From Planctomycetota bacterium (GTDB lineage Bacteria > Planctomycetota > GCA-002687715 > DRQF01), in NCBI GenBank assembly GCA_020639295.1, contig JACKGY010000007.1, positions 124,001 to 188,000 on the forward strand: 64,000 bases of DNA. The letters are read 5' to 3'. Shown piece by piece: positions 27,316 to 36,988 of the stretch. Made by a program: the position numbers and the translations under genes. Below the pieces are notes generated by a model. That model did not search any database. It was not told where the DNA came from and saw only the letters and a list, made by a program, of their open reading frames with translations. How positions within the stretch are numbered: position 1 is the stretch's first letter; every line of letters begins with the position of its first letter.

Positions 27316-28953
27316 CTACTTGTAGGTCTGGAACTCGTTGGCCTTCAGCTTGCGCAGGTACTCGCCGAGCGCGCGGCGCACCTTGGGCGTCATGAAGTAG
27401 AGGCCGAGGATGTTGGGAAAGGCCATGCCCAGGATCATCAGGTCGCTGAAATCGAGGATGTTCTTCGCCGACACGATCGAGCCGAGGAAGACGAAGACCA
27501 GGAAGATGATCTTGTAGGCCATCGAGCTCTTCTCGCCGAAGAGCCAGGTCCAGCAGCGCTCGCCGTAGTACGACCAGGAGATCATGGTCGAGAAGGCGAA
27601 GAGCATGACCGCGACCGAAAGCACGTAGGGGAACCAGGAGATCGCGCTCTCGAAGGCGAGCGAGGTCAGACTGGCGCCGTCGCCGCTCGCGCGAGCCTCG
27701 ACGAAGGCCGATGCCGTCGACTCGTCGGCGTCGGTGATGACGATGACCAGGGCGGTCATCGTGCAGACGACGACGGTGTCGATGAAGGGTTCGAGCAGGG
27801 CGACGATGCCCTCGCGGATCGGCTCGTCGGTCTTCGCGGCCGAGTGGGCGATCGCCGCCGAACCGACGCCGGCCTCGTTGGAGAAGGCCGCCCGCTTGAA
27901 GCCGACCACGAGCACGCCGACGAAGCCGCCGTAGAGCGCGCTCGGATTGAAGGCGCCGTCGATGATCCGCGAGAAGGCGTGCGGCACCTCCTTGATGTCG
28001 ACCACGATGACGAAGAGCGCGGCGAGGACGTAGATGCCGCACATGAGCGGCACGATCTTCTCGGCGGTCTGGGCGATGCGCTTGATGCCGCCGATGATCA
28101 CGATGCCGGCGAGGATGGCCATGATCAGGCCATAGACCCAGCGATTGTCGGCCAGGAACGGCAAGGAGCGCCCCACCGCATTGAGCGACTGGTTGACCTG
28201 GAAGCTGTTGCCGCCGCCGAAGGAGCCACCGACGCAGAGGACGGCGAAGAGGACGGCGAGGACCTTGCCGAGCGGCCCCATGCCGAGTTCCTTCAGACCG
28301 TCGCCGAGGTAATGCATGGCGCCGCCGGAGACCCGGCCCTCGGCGTCGACCTTGCGGTACATCTGGCCGAGGGTGCACTCGACGAACTTCGAGCTCATGC
28401 CGAGCAGGCCGGCCACGATCATCCAGAAGGTGGCACCGGGCCCGCCGAGCGAGACCGCGATGGCCACGCCGGCGATGTTGCCGAGCCCGACCGTGGCCGA
28501 GAGCGCCGCCGAGAGGGCCTGGAAGTGGGTGACCTCGCCGGCGTCCTCCGGGTCGTCGTACTTGCCCCGGATCACCTGGATGGCGTGCCCGAAGGCCCGG
28601 AAGTTGATGAAGCCCATCGCCAGGGTGAAGATCACGGCCCCGATCACCAGCCAGATGACGACGAAGGGGGCCTTGATCCCGGCCCAGGCCAAGGCGCCGT
28701 CCCAGAACATCGGGGTCGCGAGCCACTCGACCAGCTTGCCGGCCCCCTCGTCGGCCTTCTTCTCCAGCCGGCGGAAGACGTTCTCCTCGGCGACCTCCGC
28801 CTTCTCCTTCTCCTCGGCCGCGACGGGGGCCTCGGACCGGCTCGGGGCGAGGAACGAGGCCGGTGCCACCGCCATCTCGGCGGCCCTCAGGGAAGGTGCC
28901 GGAACCACGAAGGCGGCGAGCAGAAACAGGAGGATCGAGAGGCGGTGCGTCAT
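27316..28953 (-). CDS. Sodium:alanine/glycine symporter family (AGCS) protein
   Basis: The 545-residue protein has a cleavable-looking signal peptide (about residues 1-24), a charged extracytoplasmic stretch of about 50 residues, then about ten or eleven membrane segments. AGCS features include ALSATVGLGNIAGVAIAVSLGGPGATFWM, which spans the sodium/substrate site (quoted in two parts: ALSATVGLGNIAGVA and IAVSLGGPGATFWM), and EAGVGSAAIAHSAA. It probably imports alanine or glycine with sodium. The signal peptide in front of a multi-pass carrier is a little unusual but is seen in planctomycete homologues, from memory. RBS GAGG is seven bases upstream of the ATG. Confidence 0.92.
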   Translation of the reverse strand: MTHRLSILLFLLAAFVVPAPSLRAAEMAVAPASFLAPSRSEAPVAAEEKEKAEVAEENVFRRLEKKADEGAGKLVEWLATPMFWDGALAWAGIKAPFVVIWLVIGAVIFTLAMGFINFRAFGHAIQVIRGKYDDPEDAGEVTHFQALSAALSATVGLGNIAGVAIAVSLGGPGATFWMIVAGLLGMSSKFVECTLGQMYRKVDAEGRVSGGAMHYLGDGLKELGMGPLGKVLAVLFAVLCVGGSFGGGNSFQVNQSLNAVGRSLPFLADNRWVYGLIMAILAGIVIIGGIKRIAQTAEKIVPLMCGIYVLAALFVIVVDIKEVPHAFSRIIDGAFNPSALYGGFVGVLVVGFKRAAFSNEAGVGSAAIAHSAAKTDEPIREGIVALLEPFIDTVVVCTMTALVIVITDADESTASAFVEARASGDGASLTSLAFESAISWFPYVLSVAVMLFAFSTMISWSYYGERCWTWLFGEKSSMAYKIIFLVFVFLGSIVSAKNILDFSDLMILGMAFPNILGLYFMTPKVRRALGEYLRKLKANEFQTYK

Positions 28954-29040
28954 CGGGCAACCTCGGGAGGAACAGCTCGGACGTGGAGGGCGGGTGGCCT
29001 GCGGGCTCGCGCCGGCGGCACGCTGGCCACATGGGGCCGG

Positions 29041-29068
29041 ATTCTACAGGTCTGGCGGGACCCTGCAA
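29041..29068 (-). promoter_or_regulatory. Promoter of the AGCS symporter gene
   Basis: On the minus strand TTGCAG and TAGAAT are separated by 16 bases, about 80 bases before the ATG. Confidence 0.6.
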
Positions 29069-29140
29069 CCGACGAGCGGATCGGGCTTTCGGGAGCTTCC
29101 GACCCGGTCCGGTCGCGAAGTCGGACGAGGTCAAGAAAAA

Positions 29141-29167
29141 CGGCCCCGGTCACGAGGACCGGGGCCG
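29141..29167 (-). terminator. Rho-independent terminator of the tRNA-Ser pair
   Basis: On the minus strand an 11-bp perfect stem CGGCCCCGGTC/GACCGGGGCCG with a five-base loop is followed by TTTTTCTT. It is the clearest intrinsic terminator in the window and lies just after the second tRNA-Ser. Confidence 0.92.
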
Positions 29168-29175
29168 ACGCTCTA

Positions 29176-29265
29176 TGGCGGAGAGACAGGGATTCGAACC
29201 CTGGGTACCGTTACCGGTACACGCGCTTTCCAAGCGCGCTCGTTCGACCACTCCGACATCTCTCC
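29176..29265 (-). tRNA. tRNA-Ser (anticodon GGA)
   Basis: A class II tRNA has acceptor GGAGAGA/TCTCTCC, anticodon loop TTGGAAA on a GC-rich stem, long variable arm, and TTCGAATC in the T loop. The minus strand encodes discriminator G and a CCA end, unlike its neighbour. Confidence 0.95.
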
Positions 29266-29267
29266 AG

Positions 29268-29354
29268 CGGAGGGACAGGGATTCGAACCCTGGGTACCCT
29301 TGCGGGTACACCGGTTTTCGAAACCGGCCCGTTCGACCACTCCGGCATCCCTCC
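29268..29354 (-). tRNA. tRNA-Ser (anticodon CGA)
   Basis: A class II tRNA has acceptor GGAGGGA/TCCCTCC, anticodon stem CCGGT/ACCGG around loop TTCGAAA, long variable arm and T loop TTCGAATC. No CCA is encoded. It lies two bases before the GGA tRNA in the same transcript. Confidence 0.95.
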
Positions 29355-29371
29355 TGGCCCGCGGTCCCCGC

Positions 29372-29390
29372 TGGGGACCGTGGGGGTCGG
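29372..29390 (-). other. Hairpin in the tRNA-Ser leader
   Basis: A perfect 8-bp inverted repeat CGGTCCCC/GGGGACCG with a three-base loop lies at the predicted 5' end of the tRNA-Ser transcript. It may protect or guide processing of the leader. Confidence 0.4.
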
Positions 29391-29393
29391 CGG

Positions 29394-29422
29394 ATTCTAT
29401 GCGCGGCTTCCCGGAGCTTCAA
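29394..29422 (-). promoter_or_regulatory. Promoter of the tRNA-Ser pair
   Basis: On the minus strand TTGAAG and TAGAAT are separated by 17 bases, about 40 bases before the first tRNA. Confidence 0.75.
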
Positions 29423-29452
29423 CACGAGGGGCGAAGGGGCCGGCGCTCGCCT

Positions 29453-29480
29453 TTCGCCGGCGACGCCGAGCGCCTATCCT
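29453..29480 (+). promoter_or_regulatory. Possible promoter giving a leaderless tadA mRNA
   Basis: TTCGCC and TATCCT are separated by 16 bases. Only five bases separate the -10 box from the tadA ATG, and there is no Shine-Dalgarno. Confidence 0.5.
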
Positions 29481-29485
29481 CGCCC

Positions 29486-29980
29486 ATGGACGGCCACGAC
29501 CTCGAAGATCTGTTGCGCCCGCCCGGCAACTCGCACGAGCACTGGATGCGCTACGCCCTGCGCGAGGCCGAGGCGGCACTCGAGGCCGGTGACGTGCCGG
29601 TCGGGGCGGTGATCGTCAAGGACGGCCGGATCATCGGCCGCGGGCACAACCAGCGCGAGCTCCTGAAGGACCCGACGGCGCACGCCGAGATGATCGCCAT
29701 CACCCAGGCGGCGGCCGAGCTGGAGAACTGGCGCCTCTCCGGCGCCACCCTCTACGTGACGCTCGAGCCCTGCCCGATGTGCGCCGGAGCCCTGGTGAAC
29801 GCCCGCCTGAAGCGCCTGGTCTACGGCGCCGGCGACCCGCGCGCCGGCGCCTGCGGCTCGGTCATGAACGTCGCCCAGGACGAGCACCTGAACCACCACG
29901 TCGAGATCGTCCTCGGAGTCCTGGCCGAGGAGTCCTCCGCCATGCTGGCCGATTTCTTCCGCCGCCGGCGCGGCCGCTGA
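29486..29980 (+). CDS. tadA: tRNA-specific adenosine deaminase
   Basis: The 164-residue enzyme converts wobble adenosine 34 of tRNA-Arg (ACG) to inosine. The zinc and catalytic residues are H66-A-E68 and C96-P-M-C99, in the normal positions for TadA, and the C-terminal helix ending DFFRRRRGR is typical. It lies divergently from the tRNA-Ser pair. The ATG at 29486 has no ribosome site, consistent with the leaderless promoter. A guanine- or cytosine-deaminase alternative is less likely given the TadA-like N- and C-termini. Confidence 0.9.
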   Translation: MDGHDLEDLLRPPGNSHEHWMRYALREAEAALEAGDVPVGAVIVKDGRIIGRGHNQRELLKDPTAHAEMIAITQAAAELENWRLSGATLYVTLEPCPMCAGALVNARLKRLVYGAGDPRAGACGSVMNVAQDEHLNHHVEIVLGVLAEESSAMLADFFRRRRGR

Positions 29981-29988
29981 GCGACCGC

Positions 29989-30017
29989 TTCGCGCGTCCG
30001 ACGGTCGGGGCTATGAT
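29989..30017 (+). promoter_or_regulatory. Possible promoter giving a leaderless mRNA
   Basis: TTCGCG and TATGAT are separated by 17 bases. Six bases separate the -10 box from the next ATG, with no Shine-Dalgarno. Confidence 0.5.
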
Positions 30018-30023
30018 CGGGCC

Positions 30024-30248
30024 ATGATCGGACCCGAGAAGATCCTGCTCGCCATCCTGGTGTTGCTGCTGGCCCTGTCGCTGGGCCTCCTGCTCTACGT
30101 CGACATCGACCCGGAGAGTGCGCGCCGGGTCGCCATCGGCGTCTGCCTGGCGCTCGCGGCCATCCTCGGTCTCGGCGTGATCGTCCCGGTCCGCCGCTAC
30201 CTGCGGCGCCGTGACCAGGGTGGCGACGAAGCGGGCCGCGAATCGTGA
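30024..30248 (+). CDS. Small two-helix membrane protein
   Basis: This 74-residue protein has two membrane helices (about residues 6-26 and 36-54) and a basic C-terminus. It overlaps the next gene, with its TGA inside the GTG start (GTGA), so the two are coupled. I recognise no family. It may be an anchor or regulator of the downstream secreted enzyme, or simply a conserved linker gene. Confidence 0.6.
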   Translation: MIGPEKILLAILVLLLALSLGLLLYVDIDPESARRVAIGVCLALAAILGLGVIVPVRRYLRRRDQGGDEAGRES

Positions 30249-32704
30249 GGATCACGCGGGCCCTGCTCGCCTTGGTCCTCCTGCTCGGCGCGGTCGGGGC
30301 CCAGGAGCCGGGCCGACCGCTGGCCCGGCTTCGACTTGCCCCCCGCGTCCCGGGCCCGGCGGCGCGCAACGACGGCGCGATCCTCCGCTGCGGCTTCCCT
30401 CTCCTGCCGGAAGTCGAGGTCCTCTCCCTCGCCGGGCTCCGGATCGAGACCGCCGCCGGCAAGGCCCTGCCGGCGCGGCTCCGGGTCATGACCCGCCGGA
30501 GCGCGGCGCCCGGCGACGACAAGGCGCCGATCGACTGGGTGGAACTGGTCTTCGCCCCCGGGGCGGAGGACGGCGACCTCTTCCTGCTCCAGCCGGGCGA
30601 GCCGGTCGCCGGCGACCTGCGCCTGCGCCACGACGAGGATCGCCTGGTGATCGAACGCGGCGACGAGCGCCTGTGCTTCGACCCCGCCGCGCCGGCCCTC
30701 CTCTCCCGGATCACGATCGGCGAGACCGAGGCGCTCGCGGCGCCGGCCCTGCGTCCCTACCTCCGCGACGAGAAGGGTGAGCTCCTGCCCCAGGGACCAT
30801 GGCGGCTCGAGGTCCTCGCCGCGAGCGACGTGGCGATCGACCTCGCCGCCTCCTGCTCGCTCGGCGACCTGCTCTTCGAACTCGAGCTCCGGCTGGTCAG
30901 CGGCTCGGACGAGTTCATCGTCGACCAGCGGCTGGTGAACGAGGGCCCCTACGGGCACATGGGCAGCCCCAGCGAGCACCGCTACTTCAGGAGCCTCGAC
31001 CTCTCGCTCCCGGCGCCGGCCGGGCTGATCGTGCTCGAGGACGAGGCCGGTCGGATCGACGGGCCCAGGAGCTGGGCCCTCCTACAGCAGCAGGAGACGC
31101 CCTACCGCAAGGATCGCCCGGCCGAGTCCTTCCCGGCCCAGATCTGGTCGGCGGGTGAGTTGCGCCGGAGCCTGGACCGGGCCGAGGGCCTCGTCGCCCT
31201 CGCCGGCGAGCCGCTCACGCTCGCCTGCCGCGTCGACGATTTCTGGGAGAACGCTCCGGGCTCGCTCTTCCTCGATCAGGGCGAGTTCTTCTGGGGCCTC
31301 TTCCCGCAGGGTGGCAGCGGCCCCCATCATCGCGGTCGCTACGGCCGCCCGCCCACCGAGGGCGAAGTCGATCAGCGGAGTCTCGCCGCCTACCGTTTCG
31401 AGGGCGCCCGCGCCAAGAGCCGGCGCATCGTCCTCTCCTGGCGGCGCGCGGCCGACGGGGATCTGGGCCGGGACCGGCTCCGCCAGCGGGCGGCGCGCGG
31501 TCTCCACCTGGCACCGCCGCCGGAGGATCTCGCCGGCCGCGACCTCCTCGGCTACCGGCTCGTGCCGCGCGGCACCGTGGCCGGCGGCGAGGCCGCGCGC
31601 TTCGAGCGCTTCGCCGCCATCCTGGTCGACGACCGGGCCGCCGATCATCAGGACGCCCTCGGGCAGATCGGCCTGCCGGCCTTCATCGAGCGCGGTGGCA
31701 CCTACGGCAACCGGGTCTTCAGGGGCTGGTTCAACCACGGCGACATCGCCTGGGGCGACGGCTACTCGTCGCTCCACTACGACCTGCCCTTCTCGGTGCT
31801 GGTCCACTACCTGAGGACCGGTGACGGTCGCTTCCTGGCCCTGGGAGAAGACATGGCCCGCCACCGTCGCGACATCGATCAGGACCACGATCGGCGGTCC
31901 GGATTCAAGCTGGCCGGGGGGCAGTTCTACGAGAAGGGCTACTGGCACGGGAACTACTACCACCCCTCCGTCTCCCACACCTGGCTCCGTGGCCCGCTCC
32001 TGCACTGGCTGTTGACCGGGGAACGCTGGTCGCTCGAGGCGGCCCTGCTCGACCGCGACTTCATCCGCCGCGCCGGCCTCGGGGCCTGGAACGGTGACTG
32101 GGGCTCGCGCATCCCCGGCTGGGGAGCCGACCAGCTCCTCGCCCTCTGGGAGCTCCTTCACGACCCGGCCGACCTGGCCGCCGCCGAGGCGGCCCTGGCC
32201 GCCTACGAGAAGGTCGAGAGCGGGCGCGACGGCGGTCGGGGTTACGTCATCAACCGGCAGATGAAGCCCCCGTCCTGCCAGCCCTGGATGACCGTGATCC
32301 TGGGCTGCGCCGCCGCGCGGCACGGCGTCGCCACCGGTTCGGAGCGCTTCCGACCGCTGGTCGATCGCATCGCCGCCTTCCTGCGCGACCAGGCCCTGGT
32401 CGACCCCGCGGGCCCCTTTCCGCGCCTGCGCCGCCAATGGGCTCCGGGCCTCGACGACGCGCCCGGGGAGCACCACCTGGCCTGGGGCGCCGCGGCCTTC
32501 TTCGCCCAGCGCTGGCGCCTCGAGGGCCGGGACGAGGACCGGGATCTGGCCCGGCGCCTGTTCGCCTCGGCGGTCCTCCACCAGGGCGAGAAGGCCGGCG
32601 GCCCGGTCGCCTTCCGCCTCCTGGCCTATCCCAACTCGGAATCGAAGATCCAGGGGATGCTCCAGATCTGGGGACTCCTGGCCCTTCCGGCCCTGGCCGA
32701 CTGA
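30245..32704 (+). CDS. Secreted YetA-like protein, putative exo-rhamnogalacturonan lyase family
   Basis: The 819-residue protein has a signal peptide (about residues 1-19, ending VGA-QE). The N-terminal part (about 20-130) resembles the beta-barrel domain of PcRGLX/YetA proteins (FPLLPEVEVLSLAGLRIE, then PIDWVELVFAP). The second half is an alpha-helical barrel-like region with aromatic acidic motifs such as FRGWFNHGDIAWGDGYSS and QFYEKGYWHGNYYHPS. It probably degrades a plant or algal uronic polysaccharide. The family call is from resemblance only and the catalytic residues are not assigned. The start is GTG, overlapping the previous stop. Confidence 0.55.
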   Translation: MRITRALLALVLLLGAVGAQEPGRPLARLRLAPRVPGPAARNDGAILRCGFPLLPEVEVLSLAGLRIETAAGKALPARLRVMTRRSAAPGDDKAPIDWVELVFAPGAEDGDLFLLQPGEPVAGDLRLRHDEDRLVIERGDERLCFDPAAPALLSRITIGETEALAAPALRPYLRDEKGELLPQGPWRLEVLAASDVAIDLAASCSLGDLLFELELRLVSGSDEFIVDQRLVNEGPYGHMGSPSEHRYFRSLDLSLPAPAGLIVLEDEAGRIDGPRSWALLQQQETPYRKDRPAESFPAQIWSAGELRRSLDRAEGLVALAGEPLTLACRVDDFWENAPGSLFLDQGEFFWGLFPQGGSGPHHRGRYGRPPTEGEVDQRSLAAYRFEGARAKSRRIVLSWRRAADGDLGRDRLRQRAARGLHLAPPPEDLAGRDLLGYRLVPRGTVAGGEAARFERFAAILVDDRAADHQDALGQIGLPAFIERGGTYGNRVFRGWFNHGDIAWGDGYSSLHYDLPFSVLVHYLRTGDGRFLALGEDMARHRRDIDQDHDRRSGFKLAGGQFYEKGYWHGNYYHPSVSHTWLRGPLLHWLLTGERWSLEAALLDRDFIRRAGLGAWNGDWGSRIPGWGADQLLALWELLHDPADLAAAEAALAAYEKVESGRDGGRGYVINRQMKPPSCQPWMTVILGCAAARHGVATGSERFRPLVDRIAAFLRDQALVDPAGPFPRLRRQWAPGLDDAPGEHHLAWGAAAFFAQRWRLEGRDEDRDLARRLFASAVLHQGEKAGGPVAFRLLAYPNSESKIQGMLQIWGLLALPALAD

Positions 32705-32729
32705 GCGCCCTTCTCCACCAGAACTTCAC

Positions 32730-32757
32730 TTGACAGTGCGGCACCGCCTTGTAGAGT
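32730..32757 (+). promoter_or_regulatory. Promoter of the pentapeptide-repeat gene
   Basis: A consensus -35 TTGACA and TAGAGT are separated by 16 bases; predicted start is about 28 bases before the ATG. Confidence 0.75.
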
Positions 32758-33258
32758 GCAAGCCACCCAGGCCGACGCTCGTGGAGAAGGACATGCAGGA
32801 AGCCAGCAAGCCGGCGAGGGATCGGGCCCGGATGGCCGGACCGCGCCCGGGACCCGATCTGAGCGGACGTGATCTGCGCCGGCGCCGCCTGCGCGCGGCG
32901 AGGCTCGAAGGGGCCGACCTCCGGGGCGCCGACCTGCGCGAGGCCGATCTACGCGGCGCCGACCTCTTCGGCGCCCGGCTCGAGGGCGCCGATCTCCGCG
33001 GCGCCTGGCTCGACATGAGCCGGCTGGTGGAGATCGCCGTGCCCGCCGATCTGCCCCTGGACCTGGTCAACCAGATCCGGGCCTTCGACTTCCACCGGGT
33101 GATGACCCGCTTCGTCGGGCCCAACGGCGAATCGGCGCCGCTCCCCTGCCCCTATCGCGATGCCCGGGTGACGCCCCTGCTCTACGAGTGGGGTTCCCGG
33201 ACCTGGAACGCCGGCCGGGGCTGGCGGCCGCCGGCCGAGCCCTGGACCCTCGAGGAGA

Positions 33259-34377
<1,119 letters not shown>

Positions 34378-34383
34378 CGGGGC

Positions 34384-34836
34384 TCAGCTCTCCGGCGCGG
34401 GCTCGACCGGCGCGCGGACCACCACCCGGGTCGAGGGATGGAAGAGCTCGGTCTCGGGATCGAAGAGGCCGGGCAGGTAGTCGCCCGCGGGCCGCGGACT
34501 GCCCTCGTCGATCAGCCGGCGGTCGCGCAGCATGAGGTCCACCTTCCGGCAGCGCGCCCGGACCTCGGGCTCGGTGAGGCTGCCCTCGACGTCGCCGGTG
34601 GCGCGGAAATGGTGGCCGATGAGGAGGCCACGCAGGATCAGCTCGCCCTCCTCGGGGCGATCGATCGCGGCATGGACCTGCAGGGTGCGCGGGTTCATCC
34701 AGGCCGGCGAGGCCTGCGACTCGGGCCGGGCTTCGCCGATCGGCCTGAGACCGGAGTAGTAGCCCTCCCGGCCCCGTTGCTCGCTGGCGCAGGCGACGAG
34801 CAGGACGCTGAGGAACACGATGGCGAGGATGCGCAT
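34384..34836 (-). CDS. Small lipoprotein of unknown function
   Basis: The 150-residue protein has a lipoprotein signal with lipobox LVAC at residues 13-16, followed by ASEQ. A soluble domain of about 130 residues contains VHAAIDRPEEGELILRG and CRKVDLMLRDRR. The ATG has AAGGAG seven bases upstream. It sits between the histidine kinase and mutY genes in the same direction, six bases from mutY. I recognise no family. Confidence 0.75.
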   Translation of the reverse strand: MRILAIVFLSVLLVACASEQRGREGYYSGLRPIGEARPESQASPAWMNPRTLQVHAAIDRPEEGELILRGLLIGHHFRATGDVEGSLTEPEVRARCRKVDLMLRDRRLIDEGSPRPAGDYLPGLFDPETELFHPSTRVVVRAPVEPAPES

Positions 34837-34904
34837 GGGGCCACTCCTTCTCGGGGCAGGCCCTGTTCTACGGGCTGGGAGGGACCTGAGGCAAGGCGCC
34901 CCGG

Positions 34905-36434
34905 TCAGTGCGAGCGCGGCAGGGAGACCACGAACTGGGCGCCGCCGGTCGGACTCTCGCCCAGGGTGACCCGACCGCCGAGGAGTTCGGCGAGGGCGCG
35001 GGTGATGGTCAGCCCGAGGCCGGAGCCGCCGGAATGCGGGTCGTCGCCGCGCGAGCGATGATTGAAGCGCTCGAAGACCGCCTTCCGCTCCTCCTGGGGG
35101 ATGCCGGGACCGGCGTCGGCGACCACCAGGTGGATCTCGCCGCGCGCGAGTCGCACCAGGACCCGGACGATGCCCTTCCGCGGCGAGAACTTCACCGCGT
35201 TGTCGAGAAGGTTGATGAGGATCTGGACCACGCGTTCGGCGTCCAGCGAGACCATCACGCCCGGCCCCTCGTCGACGTCGAACTGCACGCCCTTCTGCAG
35301 CGCGCGCGGCGCGACCATGGTCACCGCCTGCTCGACCAGCTGCCCCGGAGAGACCGGCTGCCGGTTGATCTTCATCCGCCCGGCCTCGATCCGCGCCAGG
35401 TCGAGGATGTCCTCCACCAGCTTGATCATCCGCGCGGTGTTGCGGCCGAGCAGGTCCAGCATCGAGAGATCCTCGGCCGCGAACCGATCCCGGTCGGCGG
35501 TCAGCATCTCGATCGCGCACTTCATCGCCGCCAACGGCGACTTGAGCTCGTGCGCGGCGACGCCGATGAGCTCGTCCTTGACGTGTCCTTCGCGCTCGAG
35601 CCGGAGGTTGGCGTCGCGGAAGGCCTTGTTGATGTTGCGCAGGGTCGCGTTGACGCGCTGCAGTTCGCGCTGCTTGTCCGCGATCTCGCCATGCAGTTCC
35701 CGCGTGGCCCGGACGCGATCGATCCGGCCCAGGACGCTGTCCCAGACCGCGCGCATCCGGCGCTCGTCGCAGGCGCCGTCGACGACCACGGCCTCGCCGA
35801 GATCGACCGGCGCGTCCTCTTCGCCGGCGCGCGAATCGAAGACCACGAAGACCGTCTCCGGCTGGGCCCGCCGCATGCGACCGAGCAGCGTCGTGGCCAG
35901 GCTCTGGGTGTCGAGCCTGGCGGCGAAGATGCAGACGTCGAAGTCGAACTGGCGGAGCGCGGCGCCGATCTCGGCCGGCCCGCGGGCCTCGGTCATGACG
36001 ACGTCGTCACGACCACGCAGGAAGCCACAGCAGTCGATGATCTCGGGGTCGGCACCGGCGACCAGGACGAGCTGCGGCAGGGCGGAGCGACGTCCGGAGA
36101 GGCCGACCCGATCGCGCTGGTCGAGGGCCCCCCGGAGCAACGACGCGGACAGCGGCCGGCGCAGGACGACCTCGACTCCGGCCTCGTAGGCCGTGCGCTC
36201 GATCTGGCTCTGGCCCTCGGGGACCAGGACCACGCGCGGCAGGCGCTCCGGATCCCGAGCGATCAGGAGGTCGGAGAACTCGGCGGCGGCGGCCTGCGGG
36301 CTGGTCGAGAGGTTCCAGAGGGCGATGTCGGCGCCACGATCGTCGCCCGGCGCGACGACGTTCAGGTCGAGCGCCTCGAGCAGGGGTCGGAGCGCCGGCG
36401 GGTCGGTCCGGCCGTCGTGCAGTCTCACTCGCAT
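34905..36434 (-). CDS. Histidine kinase with two degenerate receiver-like N-terminal domains
   Basis: The 509-residue soluble protein has two N-terminal regions (about residues 1-110 and 118-235) with the strand-helix pattern of receivers but no phospho-acceptor Asp in the expected place (ALWNLST and CIFAARLD). A coiled-coil linker follows at 240-285. The HisKA box is AAHELKSP with H295, the N box is LINLLDNAVKF with N412, and later boxes are ADAGPGIP and GGSGLGLTI. The kinase core looks active. It follows the orphan receiver gene at 38 bases, so they are a likely two-component unit. Confidence 0.88.
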   Translation of the reverse strand: MRVRLHDGRTDPPALRPLLEALDLNVVAPGDDRGADIALWNLSTSPQAAAAEFSDLLIARDPERLPRVVLVPEGQSQIERTAYEAGVEVVLRRPLSASLLRGALDQRDRVGLSGRRSALPQLVLVAGADPEIIDCCGFLRGRDDVVMTEARGPAEIGAALRQFDFDVCIFAARLDTQSLATTLLGRMRRAQPETVFVVFDSRAGEEDAPVDLGEAVVVDGACDERRMRAVWDSVLGRIDRVRATRELHGEIADKQRELQRVNATLRNINKAFRDANLRLEREGHVKDELIGVAAHELKSPLAAMKCAIEMLTADRDRFAAEDLSMLDLLGRNTARMIKLVEDILDLARIEAGRMKINRQPVSPGQLVEQAVTMVAPRALQKGVQFDVDEGPGVMVSLDAERVVQILINLLDNAVKFSPRKGIVRVLVRLARGEIHLVVADAGPGIPQEERKAVFERFNHRSRGDDPHSGGSGLGLTITRALAELLGGRVTLGESPTGGAQFVVSLPRSH

Positions 36435-36472
36435 GGCCGCTCAACGACGAAACCGAGCATCGAGTCGCTACC

Positions 36473-36853
36473 TCAAACCTCCAGGGCGAGAACCTGCGCC
36501 TGGGCCTGGTCCTTCACCCTGCGCGCGAAGTCGCCGATGTCGATGGGCCAGCCGAGGCACTCGGCGAAGGCCTGATCGCCCGCCAGCTCGGCCGGAGGCG
36601 AGACCCCGAGCACGCGAGGCCGTCGCGCCGGCGGAAGGTCCCGGAGACGTCCGAGCGCGCGATCGACGTCGCCGCGTTCCATGTGGCAGTCGATCACCAC
36701 CACGTCCGCGCGATAGGTCCCGCTCACGACCTGCTCCAGCGCATCGGCGTGGGCGGCGGCTCGCACCCCCATCTCGTTGCAGGCGACGAGGTCGGTCATC
36801 AGACGCCGGTGAAAATCGTTCCGGGCGAGAATCAACACCTGGGGCATGTGCAT
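36473..36853 (-). CDS. Receiver-domain protein lacking the conserved lysine
   Basis: The 126-residue single-domain protein resembles a CheY-type receiver: VVVIDCHME carries a candidate phospho-acceptor D55, ARND provides D13, and GVSPP provides S85. The usual KP near the C-terminus reads GWP, so the conserved Lys is replaced by Trp102. There is no output domain. The ATG at 36853 has GGGGGA six bases upstream and a candidate promoter at 36898-36926. It probably works with the histidine kinase downstream. Confidence 0.7.
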   Translation of the reverse strand: MHMPQVLILARNDFHRRLMTDLVACNEMGVRAAAHADALEQVVSGTYRADVVVIDCHMERGDVDRALGRLRDLPPARRPRVLGVSPPAELAGDQAFAECLGWPIDIGDFARRVKDQAQAQVLALEV

Positions 36854-36897
36854 CGCGGGTCCCCCGTGGTTTGGGCCCCCCACCGCAGCAAGGGCTC

Positions 36898-36926
36898 ATT
36901 CTCGACCGCCCTCCGATCACGGTCAA
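36898..36926 (-). promoter_or_regulatory. Promoter of the receiver/histidine kinase operon
   Basis: On the minus strand TTGACC and GAGAAT are separated by 17 bases, about 38 bases upstream of the ATG at 36853. Confidence 0.6.
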
Positions 36927-36988
36927 GGCGGAATCCGGCGCCCGTTCGGCCCGGAGGCCGCGCAGGACCCCGGGAACCGGCGCCGCGG

